From DAOPJM01 sp035399665 (GTDB taxonomy: Bacteria; Bacillota; Clostridia; Christensenellales; CAG-138), in the NCBI GenBank assembly GCA_035399665.1, contig DAOPJM010000026.1:1-25064 (forward strand): DNA of 25,064 bases. The letters run 5' to 3'. Positions 1-7,375 of this stretch are shown one piece after another. Each line of letters begins with the position of its first letter. The first letter of the stretch is position 1. Made by a program: the position numbers and the translations under genes. The notes under the pieces are model-generated. The model ran no database searches. It saw nothing but the letters and a program-made list of their open reading frames with translations, and was not told where the DNA came from.

Positions 1-6
1 TCACTA

Positions 7-95
7 CAAGCTTGTTTCAAGATCCTTCGCTGATGCTCAGGATGACAACGGGGGAGTACGGGGAAGCGGCACTATCGCCGCAAGCTTGTTTCAAG
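7..95 (+). repeat. Dispersed palindromic repeat, copy 1, plus partial copy
   Basis: Positions 7-46 hold a unit running from CAAGCTTGTTTCAAG through ATCCTTCG to CTCAGGATGAC, with ATCCT and AGGAT as short inverted arms. Its first 23 bases (7-29) are identical to 9858-9880. Its first 15 bases recur alone at 81-95. Related units lie at 9957-9986 (opposite orientation) and 23046-23058. The unit is non-coding and lies just upstream of the promoter of the deacetylase gene. It resembles a REP-type intergenic repeat; no transposase is nearby. Confidence 0.75.
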
Positions 96-126
96 CCGAC
101 GCTTTTTACTGTCTATGGCGTTCCGT

Positions 127-155
127 TTGACATTATTCATTTTTTGCGTTACAAT
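127..155 (+). promoter_or_regulatory. SigA-type promoter of the polysaccharide deacetylase gene
   Basis: TTGACA at 127-132 and TACAAT at 150-155 are separated by 17 bp. The expected transcription start is near 162, giving a leader of about 36 nt that contains the SD sequence AAAGGAG shortly before the ATG at 198. Confidence 0.65.
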
Positions 156-197
156 GCAAGAAAATTGGAGATATGCTCCTGCAAAAGGAGAATTGCT

Positions 198-1148
198 ATG
201 AATAAACGTTTATTGTGTCTTGTGCTGTCGCTGCTGCTTCTTTCGGCGTTCGCCTGCACACCAAAGGCCAATCCCGTCATTGCCGAAACGCCAAGCGAGA
301 CGCCGAGCCTTGCTCCTACCGACGCTCCCACCGAAGCGCCGACGCCTGAGCCTACGCCTGAACCTATTACCAAGATTACCGACGACTGGTACAAGGAGCG
401 CTGTGAGCAGCTGAAAAAGTATGTCAAGCTCTACGGGAGCTGCGCGAATGACAACGAGGTGAACTCCGTAGTTTACAGCATGGCGATAGACCCTGACCTC
501 AAGATGGTTGCCTTTACCTTCGACGACGGCCCCAAGGACGGTATTACGGACGCGATACTGGACATATTGCAGCAGTACAACGCCCGCGCAACCTTCTTTA
601 TCAAGGGTGAGGCGATAGAGGGCCACGAGGCGCAGCTTAAACGCATACTTGCTCTTGGGTGCGAGATAGGCAATCACACCTGGAGCCACAGCAATATTGA
701 GGAGCTGACCGCCGACGAGATGCGCACCGCCATAGTCAGCGTCAATGACAGGATAGAGGAGCTGTTCGGTTACAGGATACGCCTGTTCCGACCGCCTTAC
801 ATCGCCTACGGCGACAAGGGTTCCGCTGTCCGCGAGGCTCTCGTTTCCCTAATGCGCGAGCTTGACATGGCCGTGGTTAACCACACCCGCAGCGTTCACG
901 ATACCTATGACGAGTATACCGCGGACATGATATATGAGCGCGGCGTCTTGGCCGTTGACGAGCTGGGCTTTGGGCTGGACGGATCTATCATCCTCTGCCA
1001 TGATAAGAGCGAAAAGATGGTTGAGGCCTTTGGGCGCATAGTCCCTGAGCTAATCGCGCAGGGCTATCAATTCGTGACAGTCTCCGAGCTGCTGCAATGC
1101 TCAAGCGAGGGCTTAAACTCCGGCTGGATTTACCGCAAGGCCGACTGA
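198..1148 (+). CDS. Lipoprotein polysaccharide deacetylase (NodB domain, CE4)
   Basis: A 316-residue secreted lipoprotein of carbohydrate esterase family 4, expected to remove N-acetyl groups from a cell-wall or extracellular glycan. Residues 1-20 are a type II signal peptide ending in a lipobox with Cys20. A low-complexity Thr/Pro/Glu/Ala linker (about 28-57) follows, then the NodB domain. The domain shows TFDDGP (residues 107-112, catalytic-base and metal Asp 109/110), the metal-binding HTWSH (His160, His164), RPPY (198-201) and a late LCHD motif. The frame stays open upstream to the window edge, but the ATG at 198 is chosen because it has a good SD (AAAGGAG), starts the signal peptide, and lies downstream of the promoter at 127-155. 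The true glycan substrate cannot be told; peptidoglycan is the usual one for this architecture. Confidence 0.9.
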   Translation: MNKRLLCLVLSLLLLSAFACTPKANPVIAETPSETPSLAPTDAPTEAPTPEPTPEPITKITDDWYKERCEQLKKYVKLYGSCANDNEVNSVVYSMAIDPDLKMVAFTFDDGPKDGITDAILDILQQYNARATFFIKGEAIEGHEAQLKRILALGCEIGNHTWSHSNIEELTADEMRTAIVSVNDRIEELFGYRIRLFRPPYIAYGDKGSAVREALVSLMRELDMAVVNHTRSVHDTYDEYTADMIYERGVLAVDELGFGLDGSIILCHDKSEKMVEAFGRIVPELIAQGYQFVTVSELLQCSSEGLNSGWIYRKAD

Positions 1149-1176
1149 ACAACAAAACCCATATTATCACACTGTA

Positions 1177-1208
1177 AAGCCCCTCACGGCACCCAAAGCG
1201 AGGGGCTT
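1177..1208. terminator. Bidirectional hairpin between convergent deacetylase and spoIIP
   Basis: AAGCCCCTC (1177-1185) pairs perfectly with GAGGGGCTT (1200-1208) around a 14-nt loop. It sits where the two convergent genes meet and includes the last codons and stop of spoIIP. The trailing T-runs are short on both sides, so efficiency is uncertain. Confidence 0.6.
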
Positions 1209-2098
1209 ATGCTTTGCTCCTCCATGGCGTCCATGGCAAGCACTATCGCCTCCGCAAGATACGGCACGACCGCCAAGGCCTGCTCGAAGGTATTCGCGTT
1301 ATGCCCCACCTCGATGAGCAGCGATCGATTGGTGATATGCTGATTGTACCTGCCCGCCTTCATGCGCACAGGACGCACAAGCCTTTCGTCTATGCGCACA
1401 AGATATGAGCAGCATAGCTCCGCAAGCTCCAGGTTCTGCATATAGAAGGGCTTGACCTCATATTTGTCGCCCCTGCCAACCACGAACATCACCCGCGCAA
1501 GCTCCTGCCCGTATGCGTATACGAAATCGGACGTGGGCTTGTCTGTGACCTCATAGGCGTCCCTATGCAAATCTATCGTCAGCACAAGCGAGGGGTACCG
1601 CTCTTTATAGCTTAGCATGGTAAGCTCGGAACGCTCATAGGCCGTGGAGAGCTTCGGCTGCTCATGGTTGGTCATGTCGTGAATGACCTCTATCCCATAG
1701 ACGTCGTTTAGGCATTGCGCCAAAGCCTCGCCCACCGCCGCGACATTCATGCTCATGTCGTTCGTGCGCCACTCATCGCTCTCTATATAGCTGTACCGCT
1801 CGGTTTTCGTGTACGCCTCGGTGATATGCGTGTGATAAATCAACACCTTGGGCGCGTCGCCGTACAGCGTTGCCGCGTTCTTTTGGCTTGTCCTCGCGAC
1901 TATCTCAGGCTTTATCGGCTCCGCCGTGGTCACCGCTTCGGTTTCACTTGTCGCCGCCTCCGCTGCCTTTGGCTTAACCATCGAAAGCAGCATGACCGTA
2001 AACCCTATGTTGACAGCCCATATCAGGACGATCGCCGTCCATATAAGCCTTCTTTTCTTTCCGTTCCTTTTCGTTGCTCCTTTGTACGCTCTGCTCAT
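1184..2098 (-). CDS. spoIIP: Stage II sporulation protein P (SpoIIP)
   Basis: A 304-residue peptidoglycan amidase/endopeptidase which, in known systems, works with SpoIID and SpoIIM in septal wall degradation during forespore engulfment. A basic N-terminus is followed by one membrane anchor (about 17-41) and an extracytoplasmic linker. The SpoIIP catalytic domain starts at about 84 with IYHTHITEAY (His89, His91, Glu94), and continues with DLHRD (His178) and LLIEVGHNANT (Glu263), the expected zinc and catalytic positions. The ATG at 2098 has a GGAGG SD 7 nt upstream. The gene lies 39 bp downstream of gpr on the same strand, the same adjacency as in Bacillus subtilis, so the two are probably co-transcribed. 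It appears full length for a clostridial SpoIIP. Confidence 0.93.
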   Translation of the reverse strand: MSRAYKGATKRNGKKRRLIWTAIVLIWAVNIGFTVMLLSMVKPKAAEAATSETEAVTTAEPIKPEIVARTSQKNAATLYGDAPKVLIYHTHITEAYTKTERYSYIESDEWRTNDMSMNVAAVGEALAQCLNDVYGIEVIHDMTNHEQPKLSTAYERSELTMLSYKERYPSLVLTIDLHRDAYEVTDKPTSDFVYAYGQELARVMFVVGRGDKYEVKPFYMQNLELAELCCSYLVRIDERLVRPVRMKAGRYNQHITNRSLLIEVGHNANTFEQALAVVPYLAEAIVLAMDAMEEQSISPSLWVP

Positions 2099-2137
2099 TT
2101 CACACCTCCGCTAAAGCGTATTCATGAAGGGTATGTG

Positions 2138-2998
2138 TTATTCCAAAAGAGCTTCCAGGTTCGCGTAGTTCTCCCCGTGCAGGCAGAGATTCAACGCTTG
2201 TGACAACAGCTTCGCGGAATCCGCGACAAGGGCGTCTATGTCCTTTGGGGTGACTATCATGTCCCCTATCCTTCCAAGCGAAACACCCCGAAGGTTTTCG
2301 GGGCCTACCGCTTCCCTCACTATGGTTTGTGCCGACACGACAAGCGGCACACCAAGCGCTATGACCGGCACTCCGACGCTCTCACGGCTAATGAGCTTTC
2401 GGAAGTTGCCTATGCCCGCGCCCGGGGCTATGCCGCTGTCGTTCATCTGCACGACCCTGCCTATATGCGTCATGTCGCTTGAGGCAAGCGCATCGACTAT
2501 CACAACCATTTCGGGTCTTATCACGTCTATCAATCCCAGGATGACCTCAGCGGTTTCCATACCCGTGACCCCAAGAACGTTAGGCGTAAATGCCGTTACC
2601 TCCCTCGTGCCCACAGGCAGCATGTCGGGAAGATGCTTCAATATATGACGTGTCACAAAAACGTGCTCAACGGTCTTAGGTCCCAATGCATCGGGCGTAA
2701 CCTTGCGGTTGCCCAAGCCCGCGGTCATAACGCTGCCCACCGAGCCTTGCATAAGCCTGCACAGCTGCACCGCCGTGCAGCGGGCAAGGTGCGCCCTGCA
2801 CTTTGCGTCCGAAAACGCCTCCGCCGCCGTAGTGAGCGTCACATATCGCCCCTTCGGTTTGTCAAGGCGCTCCGACGCATATTTGCCTGTCACGGTTACG
2901 GAGGAAATCTCTATCTCGCCTTCAAGCGCGACTTCCTCCGCTACGCCTTTTATCCTTCCGCTGTCAAGCCAAGCTTCCTTCGCAAGATCGGTACGCAC
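2138..2998 (-). CDS. gpr: Germination protease GPR (family A25)
   Basis: A 286-residue spore protease that degrades small acid-soluble spore proteins during germination. It shows RTDLA at the N-terminus, GLGN..VTPDALGP (about 95-107, Asp103) and VIVDALAS (about 167-173, Asp169); the two Asp match the catalytic pair of the A25 family. The start is GTG at 2998 with a GGAGGA SD. The codon immediately before it is an in-frame TAG, so no longer N-terminus is possible. Compared with the roughly 370-residue Bacillus enzyme, the N-terminal zymogen propeptide is absent and the region near the C-terminus is shortened, although TPKDIDALV near the end is kept. It lies between spoIVA and spoIIP on the same strand. 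Confidence 0.92.
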   Translation of the reverse strand: MRTDLAKEAWLDSGRIKGVAEEVALEGEIEISSVTVTGKYASERLDKPKGRYVTLTTAAEAFSDAKCRAHLARCTAVQLCRLMQGSVGSVMTAGLGNRKVTPDALGPKTVEHVFVTRHILKHLPDMLPVGTREVTAFTPNVLGVTGMETAEVILGLIDVIRPEMVVIVDALASSDMTHIGRVVQMNDSGIAPGAGIGNFRKLISRESVGVPVIALGVPLVVSAQTIVREAVGPENLRGVSLGRIGDMIVTPKDIDALVADSAKLLSQALNLCLHGENYANLEALLE

Positions 2999-3017
2999 CT
3001 ATGTTCCTCCGCATCAT

Positions 3018-3054
3018 AACTTGGACGTCCCCATTTTATCGGACGCCATAAGTT
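3018..3054. other. Imperfect inverted repeat between spoIVA and gpr
   Basis: AACTTGGACGTCC (3018-3030) and GGACGCCATAAGTT (3041-3054) form an interrupted stem around an AT-rich loop, 20 bp upstream of the gpr start. No T-tract follows on the minus strand, so a terminator is unlikely. It could be an operator or an RNA processing or attenuation element. Confidence 0.3.
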
Positions 3055-3069
3055 AGTGTGCGTTTTTCG

Positions 3070-4548
3070 CTATAACATTATGCAAATTAGTCCGTTGCAG
3101 CCGTCGTTGACTATTCGCTGAATCGTACCCTGCATACGCTGCTGCACAAGCTCCGGCATACCCGCGACCTTGCCCTGCATACCCTCACAAACAAGGTCGT
3201 AAAGCGACTTGCCGAAAAAATCCGTCTGCCATATCGCGTCGGGGTCGTGCTCAAAGGTCTCGGTGAAGTATTTTACCATGGCCTCCGACTGCTGCTCCGT
3301 GCCGACTATCGGGTTGACCTCGGTGTCGATGTCCACCCTTATGACGTGCAGTCCCGAAGCCTTGGCCTTCAGCTTGACGCCAAAGCGGTTGCCCTTGCGC
3401 GTTATCTCAGGCTCAAGCAGCTCCATGTCCGAAAGCTGCGGAGCTACCATGCCGTAGCCCGTAGCCTGTGCCTGAAGCAGCGCTCCGGATACGCGGTCGT
3501 ACTCGCGCTTCGCCTTTGAAAACTCGCATATCGCGCTCATCAGCTCGTAGTCGTTGCTTATCGTGCAGCCCGAAACGGAGCTGAGTACCTCAAAGAACAA
3601 GCCCTCCTCCGGCTTTATCTGCATGGAAACCGTGCCGCTTCCCGCTGCAATCGAGACAAGCTCCGGCTTCTCAAAGCGTTCAACCTCGCCCAAGGCGTCG
3701 GCAAGAGCGGTATAGTCGCGAAGGCAGGACAGCTTAGGCGCAAGCTCCGCGCATGGCTCCGTGAGCCGCTTTATCAAAGTGTTGTCCTTATCCAAGGCGC
3801 GCATATATGAAGGAAGTCTCAGCTCTATCAGCTTCAGCGGGAAAGCGTAAAGCATACGGGTTAAAAGCTCGGTCAGGCCCTTTTCGTCCATACGCAAAAC
3901 ATTGAGTATCAGCGGCTCGGTTCCATAGCTTTCGCGTATGCTGTCCGCCGCTGCCCTTGCGCTCTCGCCGTCTGGGTCGGTGGTGTTGACAACCACGACG
4001 AAGGGCTTTCCCGTCGCCTTGACCTCGCGGATAGCCTGCGCCTCCGCCGCAAGGTAGCGATCCCTTGGAATCTCCGTGATACTGCCGTCCGTCGTCATGA
4101 CTATGCCTATGGTGGAATGCTCGGCTATTACCTTCTCAGTGCCTATCTTGGCCGCCTGCTCGAAGGGTATGTCATGCGTAAACCACGGCGTCGTTACCAT
4201 GCGCGCCGTGTCGTTCTCCATGTGTCCTATCGCGCCCTCGATAAGGTAGCCCACGCAGTCCACAAGCCTTACGCTGCATTCTATACCCTCGGCCAAGGTC
4301 AGGCTCACCGCCTCGCTCGGCACAAACTTAGGCTGAGTGGTCATTATGCTCTTGCCCGCGCCGCTCTGGGGCAGCTCATCGATGATTCTGCGCTTTGTGT
4401 GTTCGTCGCGTATATTCGGCAGCATCAGCAGCTCCGAAAAACGTTTGATGAAGGTGGACTTGCCCGTCCTTACCGGGCCAACCACCCCGATGTATATGTC
4501 TCCGTTCGTCCTCGCGGCGATGTCGCGGTAAATATCGGCTCTGTCCAT
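3070..4548 (-). CDS. spoIVA: Stage IV sporulation protein A (SpoIVA), spore-coat ATPase
   Basis: A 492-residue morphogenetic ATPase, the same length as B. subtilis SpoIVA, which polymerises on the forespore surface as the base of the spore coat. It has a P-loop GPVRTGKS at residues 24-31 and the conserved N-terminal block around IYIGVVGPVRTGKSTFIKRF. The characteristic region ending TTQPKFVP follows, and the hydrophobic C-terminal end GLICIML is typical of the family. The ATG at 4548 is preceded by a GGGAGG SD with 7-nt spacing. It is the first gene of a minus-strand run with gpr (71 bp gap) and spoIIP. A sequence resembling a SigE promoter lies upstream at 4579-4607, as expected for a mother-cell gene. 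Confidence 0.95.
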   Translation of the reverse strand: MDRADIYRDIAARTNGDIYIGVVGPVRTGKSTFIKRFSELLMLPNIRDEHTKRRIIDELPQSGAGKSIMTTQPKFVPSEAVSLTLAEGIECSVRLVDCVGYLIEGAIGHMENDTARMVTTPWFTHDIPFEQAAKIGTEKVIAEHSTIGIVMTTDGSITEIPRDRYLAAEAQAIREVKATGKPFVVVVNTTDPDGESARAAADSIRESYGTEPLILNVLRMDEKGLTELLTRMLYAFPLKLIELRLPSYMRALDKDNTLIKRLTEPCAELAPKLSCLRDYTALADALGEVERFEKPELVSIAAGSGTVSMQIKPEEGLFFEVLSSVSGCTISNDYELMSAICEFSKAKREYDRVSGALLQAQATGYGMVAPQLSDMELLEPEITRKGNRFGVKLKAKASGLHVIRVDIDTEVNPIVGTEQQSEAMVKYFTETFEHDPDAIWQTDFFGKSLYDLVCEGMQGKVAGMPELVQQRMQGTIQRIVNDGCNGLICIML

Positions 4549-4578
4549 ACAAACCTCCCATGAACTCTTGTTCCCCTC

Positions 4579-4607
4579 ATGTTATGCGAAGCTCCCCGTC
4601 TTTATTC
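4579..4607 (-). promoter_or_regulatory. Possible SigE-type promoter of spoIVA
   Basis: On the minus strand, GAATAAA (4607-4601) and CATAACAT (4586-4579) are separated by 14 nt. This partly matches the SigE pattern KMATATT-N14/15-CATACAHT. The distance to the spoIVA SD and start is suitable. The match is imperfect, so this is an inference supported mainly by the known SigE control of spoIVA. Confidence 0.35.
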
Positions 4608-4701
4608 TGCATCCGATAAGGCTTTGAAGCTTACATCCGCGTGTTCTGTCTGTTCGTGCATTCGGTGTTTCGGCTTTGGCGGCTCACTGCTTTTTTAACT
4701 A

Positions 4702-4730
4702 TGGACAAGGCGCGAAAAGATATGTATAAT
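4702..4730 (+). promoter_or_regulatory. SigA-type promoter of the ABC exporter operon, start site at the ATG
   Basis: TGGACA (4702-4707) and a perfect TATAAT (4725-4730) are separated by 17 bp. Only 7 nt lie between the -10 box and the ATG at 4738, and no SD is present. Transcription would therefore start at or next to the initiation codon. Confidence 0.65.
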
Positions 4731-4737
4731 GTAGCGT

Positions 4738-6474
4738 ATGAAAAGACTGAAAAGATTCTTGGCTTACTACAAGCCGCATAAAAAGTTGCTCGCCTTGGAT
4801 ATGTCCTGCGCGACGGCGGTATCGCTCATTGACCTATGCTTTCCGCTGTTGACGCAATACATTCTAAAGACCCTCCTTCCCGAAATGCAGCTTGACAAGT
4901 CGCTGCTGACGGTCTTTGTCGTGCTGCTCGTCGCCGCCTTCTTCGGCGATATGCTGAGGGCGGGAATGCAGTACATCGTGGCCTATTGGGGACATATGCT
5001 TGGCGTTCGCATAGAGGCTGATATGCGTGGAGCGATCTTTTCCCATATTCAGAAGCTGTCCTTTAACTTCTACGACCACATCCGAACCGGCAAGCTGCTC
5101 TCAAGGGTCACGAACGACCTCTTTGAAATCACCGAGCTTGCGCACCACGGCCCTGAGGATGTGCTTATCTCATCCTTAACGCTCATCGGCGCGCTCATCG
5201 TCATGTTCTTCATCCAGTGGCAGATAGCCCTTGTGCTTACCATACTGCTGCCCATTATGCTTGTCTTTGTCATGAAGGCAAGGGTCGCCATGAAGACCAG
5301 CTCGAAGAACGTGAAGGAAAAGGTCGCCGAAATCAACGCGGGCGTGGAATCGTCCATTTCGGGCGCGAGGGTCGCCAAGGCGTTCGCCAACGAGCACTAC
5401 GAGATTGAGAAATTCAAGCGCGGCAACAACGAATTCCTCGTCGCGAAGAAGTCCTTCTACAAGGCGATGGCCGTCTTTCAGAGCGGCATGGACTTCTTTA
5501 TCGCCCTGTTCAACATAGCCGTGTTGGGCGTGGGCGGCCTGCTCATCTATCACACCAAGATGGACGCCGTTGTGCTTGTGACCTTCACCCTGTATGTCGC
5601 CTCCTTCACCTCGCCTATCAAGCGGCTTGCGAACTTCGCGGAGCAATACGTCCTTGGGATGTCGGGCTTCACCCGCTTTTTGGAGATACTTGACACCGAG
5701 CCACAGATTAAGGACGCCAAGGACGCCGTGACGCTGAAGGACGTCAAGGGCGATATCGACTTTAACGACGTCAGCTTTGCCTACGACGGCGGCGACCCCG
5801 TGCTCAGCCATGTGTCGCTCACCGTCCCGCACGGCAAGACCATAGCGCTTGTCGGTCCTTCCGGCGGCGGCAAAACCACCATGTGTCACCTGCTGCTGCG
5901 CTTCTATGACGTGACGGGCGGCGGCATAAGCGTTGACGGTCACGATATACGGCAGGTCACTACGGATTCACTGCGCCGCAACATAGGCATAGTACAGCAG
6001 GACGTCTTTCTTTTTGCGGGCAGCATCCTGGACAATATTCGCTACGGAAGACTTGACGCCACAGACGAGGAGGTCGTTGAAGCCGCAAAACGCGCACATA
6101 TCCATGACGAGGTTATTGGGCTTGAGAACGGCTATGACACCAACGTGGGCGAGCGCGGCATAATGCTTTCCGGCGGACAGAAGCAGCGCATATCCATAGC
6201 AAGGCTGTTTCTGAAGAATCCCCCGATACTGGTGCTGGACGAGGCCACAAGCGCCCTTGACTCCCTCACCGAGACCGACATACAGCACTCGTTTGAGGCT
6301 CTTGCCGTTGGAAGGACTACGCTGGTCATAGCGCACAGGCTTTCCACCGTCAGGAACGCCGATGAAATCATTGTGATTGATGAGAAGGGCATACGCGAGC
6401 GCGGCACGCACGACGCGCTGTTAAAGCGTGAAGGCCTTTACGCCACGTTCTACGAGGCCACATTGACAAAGTAA
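4738..6474 (+). CDS. ABC-type exporter half-transporter, permease fused to ATPase
   Basis: A 578-residue type IV exporter subunit of the multidrug/lipid (MsbA/BmrA-like) class that should work as a dimer in the membrane. Residues 1-310 carry about six transmembrane helices. The ATPase domain has Walker A GPSGGGKTT (373-381), a Q-loop (about 420), signature LSGGQ (478-482), Walker B ILVLDE (497-502), a D-loop SALD and H-loop His533. All catalytic residues are present. No second half-transporter is adjacent, so a homodimer is likely. The ATG lies only 7 nt from the -10 box and lacks an SD. Twenty-four bases separate it from the DegV gene, which suggests co-transcription. The substrate is unknown; lipids or hydrophobic compounds fit the neighbourhood. 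Confidence 0.9.
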   Translation: MKRLKRFLAYYKPHKKLLALDMSCATAVSLIDLCFPLLTQYILKTLLPEMQLDKSLLTVFVVLLVAAFFGDMLRAGMQYIVAYWGHMLGVRIEADMRGAIFSHIQKLSFNFYDHIRTGKLLSRVTNDLFEITELAHHGPEDVLISSLTLIGALIVMFFIQWQIALVLTILLPIMLVFVMKARVAMKTSSKNVKEKVAEINAGVESSISGARVAKAFANEHYEIEKFKRGNNEFLVAKKSFYKAMAVFQSGMDFFIALFNIAVLGVGGLLIYHTKMDAVVLVTFTLYVASFTSPIKRLANFAEQYVLGMSGFTRFLEILDTEPQIKDAKDAVTLKDVKGDIDFNDVSFAYDGGDPVLSHVSLTVPHGKTIALVGPSGGGKTTMCHLLLRFYDVTGGGISVDGHDIRQVTTDSLRRNIGIVQQDVFLFAGSILDNIRYGRLDATDEEVVEAAKRAHIHDEVIGLENGYDTNVGERGIMLSGGQKQRISIARLFLKNPPILVLDEATSALDSLTETDIQHSFEALAVGRTTLVIAHRLSTVRNADEIIVIDEKGIRERGTHDALLKREGLYATFYEATLTK

Positions 6475-6498
6475 ATATAAGCGAAAAGGAGAATGAAA

Positions 6499-7353
6499 AT
6501 GAAGAAGATTGCTATTACGGCCGACAGCTCATGCGACATCGGCGATGAACTCAAAGCGCGATACAACGTTGAGCTTACCCCGCTTACCGTGCGCATGAAC
6601 GAGCATGAGTATACAGACGGCGTTGATATCAACTCAAAGATGATATTCGACAACTGGGACGCCACCCACACGCTGCCCAGCACCGTCGCGGTCAATCCCG
6701 ACTATTACAGTGCGGTGTTCAAAAAGTATGTGGATCAAGGCATGGCCGTCATTCATGTCGCCTTGGGTTCGGGGCTGTCCTCCTGCTGCCAAAACGCGAA
6801 TATCGCGGCGGCGGAGCTGCCCGACGTGTATGTCATCGACTCCAAGAGCCTTTCCTCCGGCTGCGGACACATAGTCTGCGAAGTCGGCGAGCGCATCAAG
6901 CTCGGCATGGAAGCCGCCGATATAGTTAAGGAAGTCACTCCTCTGACGGATAAGGTGAGCGCAAGCTTCATCATAGACAAGCTGAACTACCTTGCGGCGG
7001 GCGGAAGATGCTCCAACACCGAGCAGGTGGGCGCCGCCATCATGAACCTGCACCCGGGCATCAAGGTCGTCAACGACAAGGGCGGAAGCATGGTCGTAGG
7101 CAAGAAATACATGGGCAAGTTCTCCAAGTGCATCCCCAAGTATGTCGAGGATCAGCTTGCGGGCAGAACCGACATCGTCACCGACAAGCTATTTATCACC
7201 TGCTCGTCGGCGTCAATTGAGACGCTTGACGAGGTGCGCGAGCAGGCTCTAAAGCTTCAGCCCTTTTTGGAGGTATTCTATACCTACGCCTCCTGCACCA
7301 TCACCGCTCACTGCGGGCCAAACACCATCGGCGTGCTGTTCATGACCAAATAA
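6499..7353 (+). CDS. DegV family fatty-acid-binding protein (FakB-like)
   Basis: A 284-residue DegV-fold protein. Members of this family bind a single fatty acid and, in the FakA/FakB system, present it for phosphorylation. N-terminal TADSSCD (about 7-13), LPSTVAVNP (59-67), GSGLSS (about 91-96) and the C-terminal block HCGPNTIGVLF match the family. An ATG at 6493 is also in frame, but the SD AGGAG (6487-6491) leaves just 1 nt before it and 7 nt before the ATG at 6499, so 6499 is preferred. It follows the ABC exporter by 24 bp and precedes the GT-C-like gene by 22 bp. No FakA kinase is in the window. Confidence 0.88.
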   Translation: MKKIAITADSSCDIGDELKARYNVELTPLTVRMNEHEYTDGVDINSKMIFDNWDATHTLPSTVAVNPDYYSAVFKKYVDQGMAVIHVALGSGLSSCCQNANIAAAELPDVYVIDSKSLSSGCGHIVCEVGERIKLGMEAADIVKEVTPLTDKVSASFIIDKLNYLAAGGRCSNTEQVGAAIMNLHPGIKVVNDKGGSMVVGKKYMGKFSKCIPKYVEDQLAGRTDIVTDKLFITCSSASIETLDEVREQALKLQPFLEVFYTYASCTITAHCGPNTIGVLFMTK

Positions 7354-7375
7354 GGTCTTTGGGAAGGGGGAAACC

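Noticed and set aside
12..197. N-terminal extension of the deacetylase
   Set aside because: It would translate the dispersed repeat and the promoter and bury the lipoprotein signal peptide; the ATG at 198 has the SD.
5176..5943. Long antisense open frame (255 codons) inside the ABC exporter gene
   Set aside because: It lies opposite a clear ABC transporter, has a His/Gly/Val-rich composition with no recognisable domain, and arises from codon bias of the real gene.
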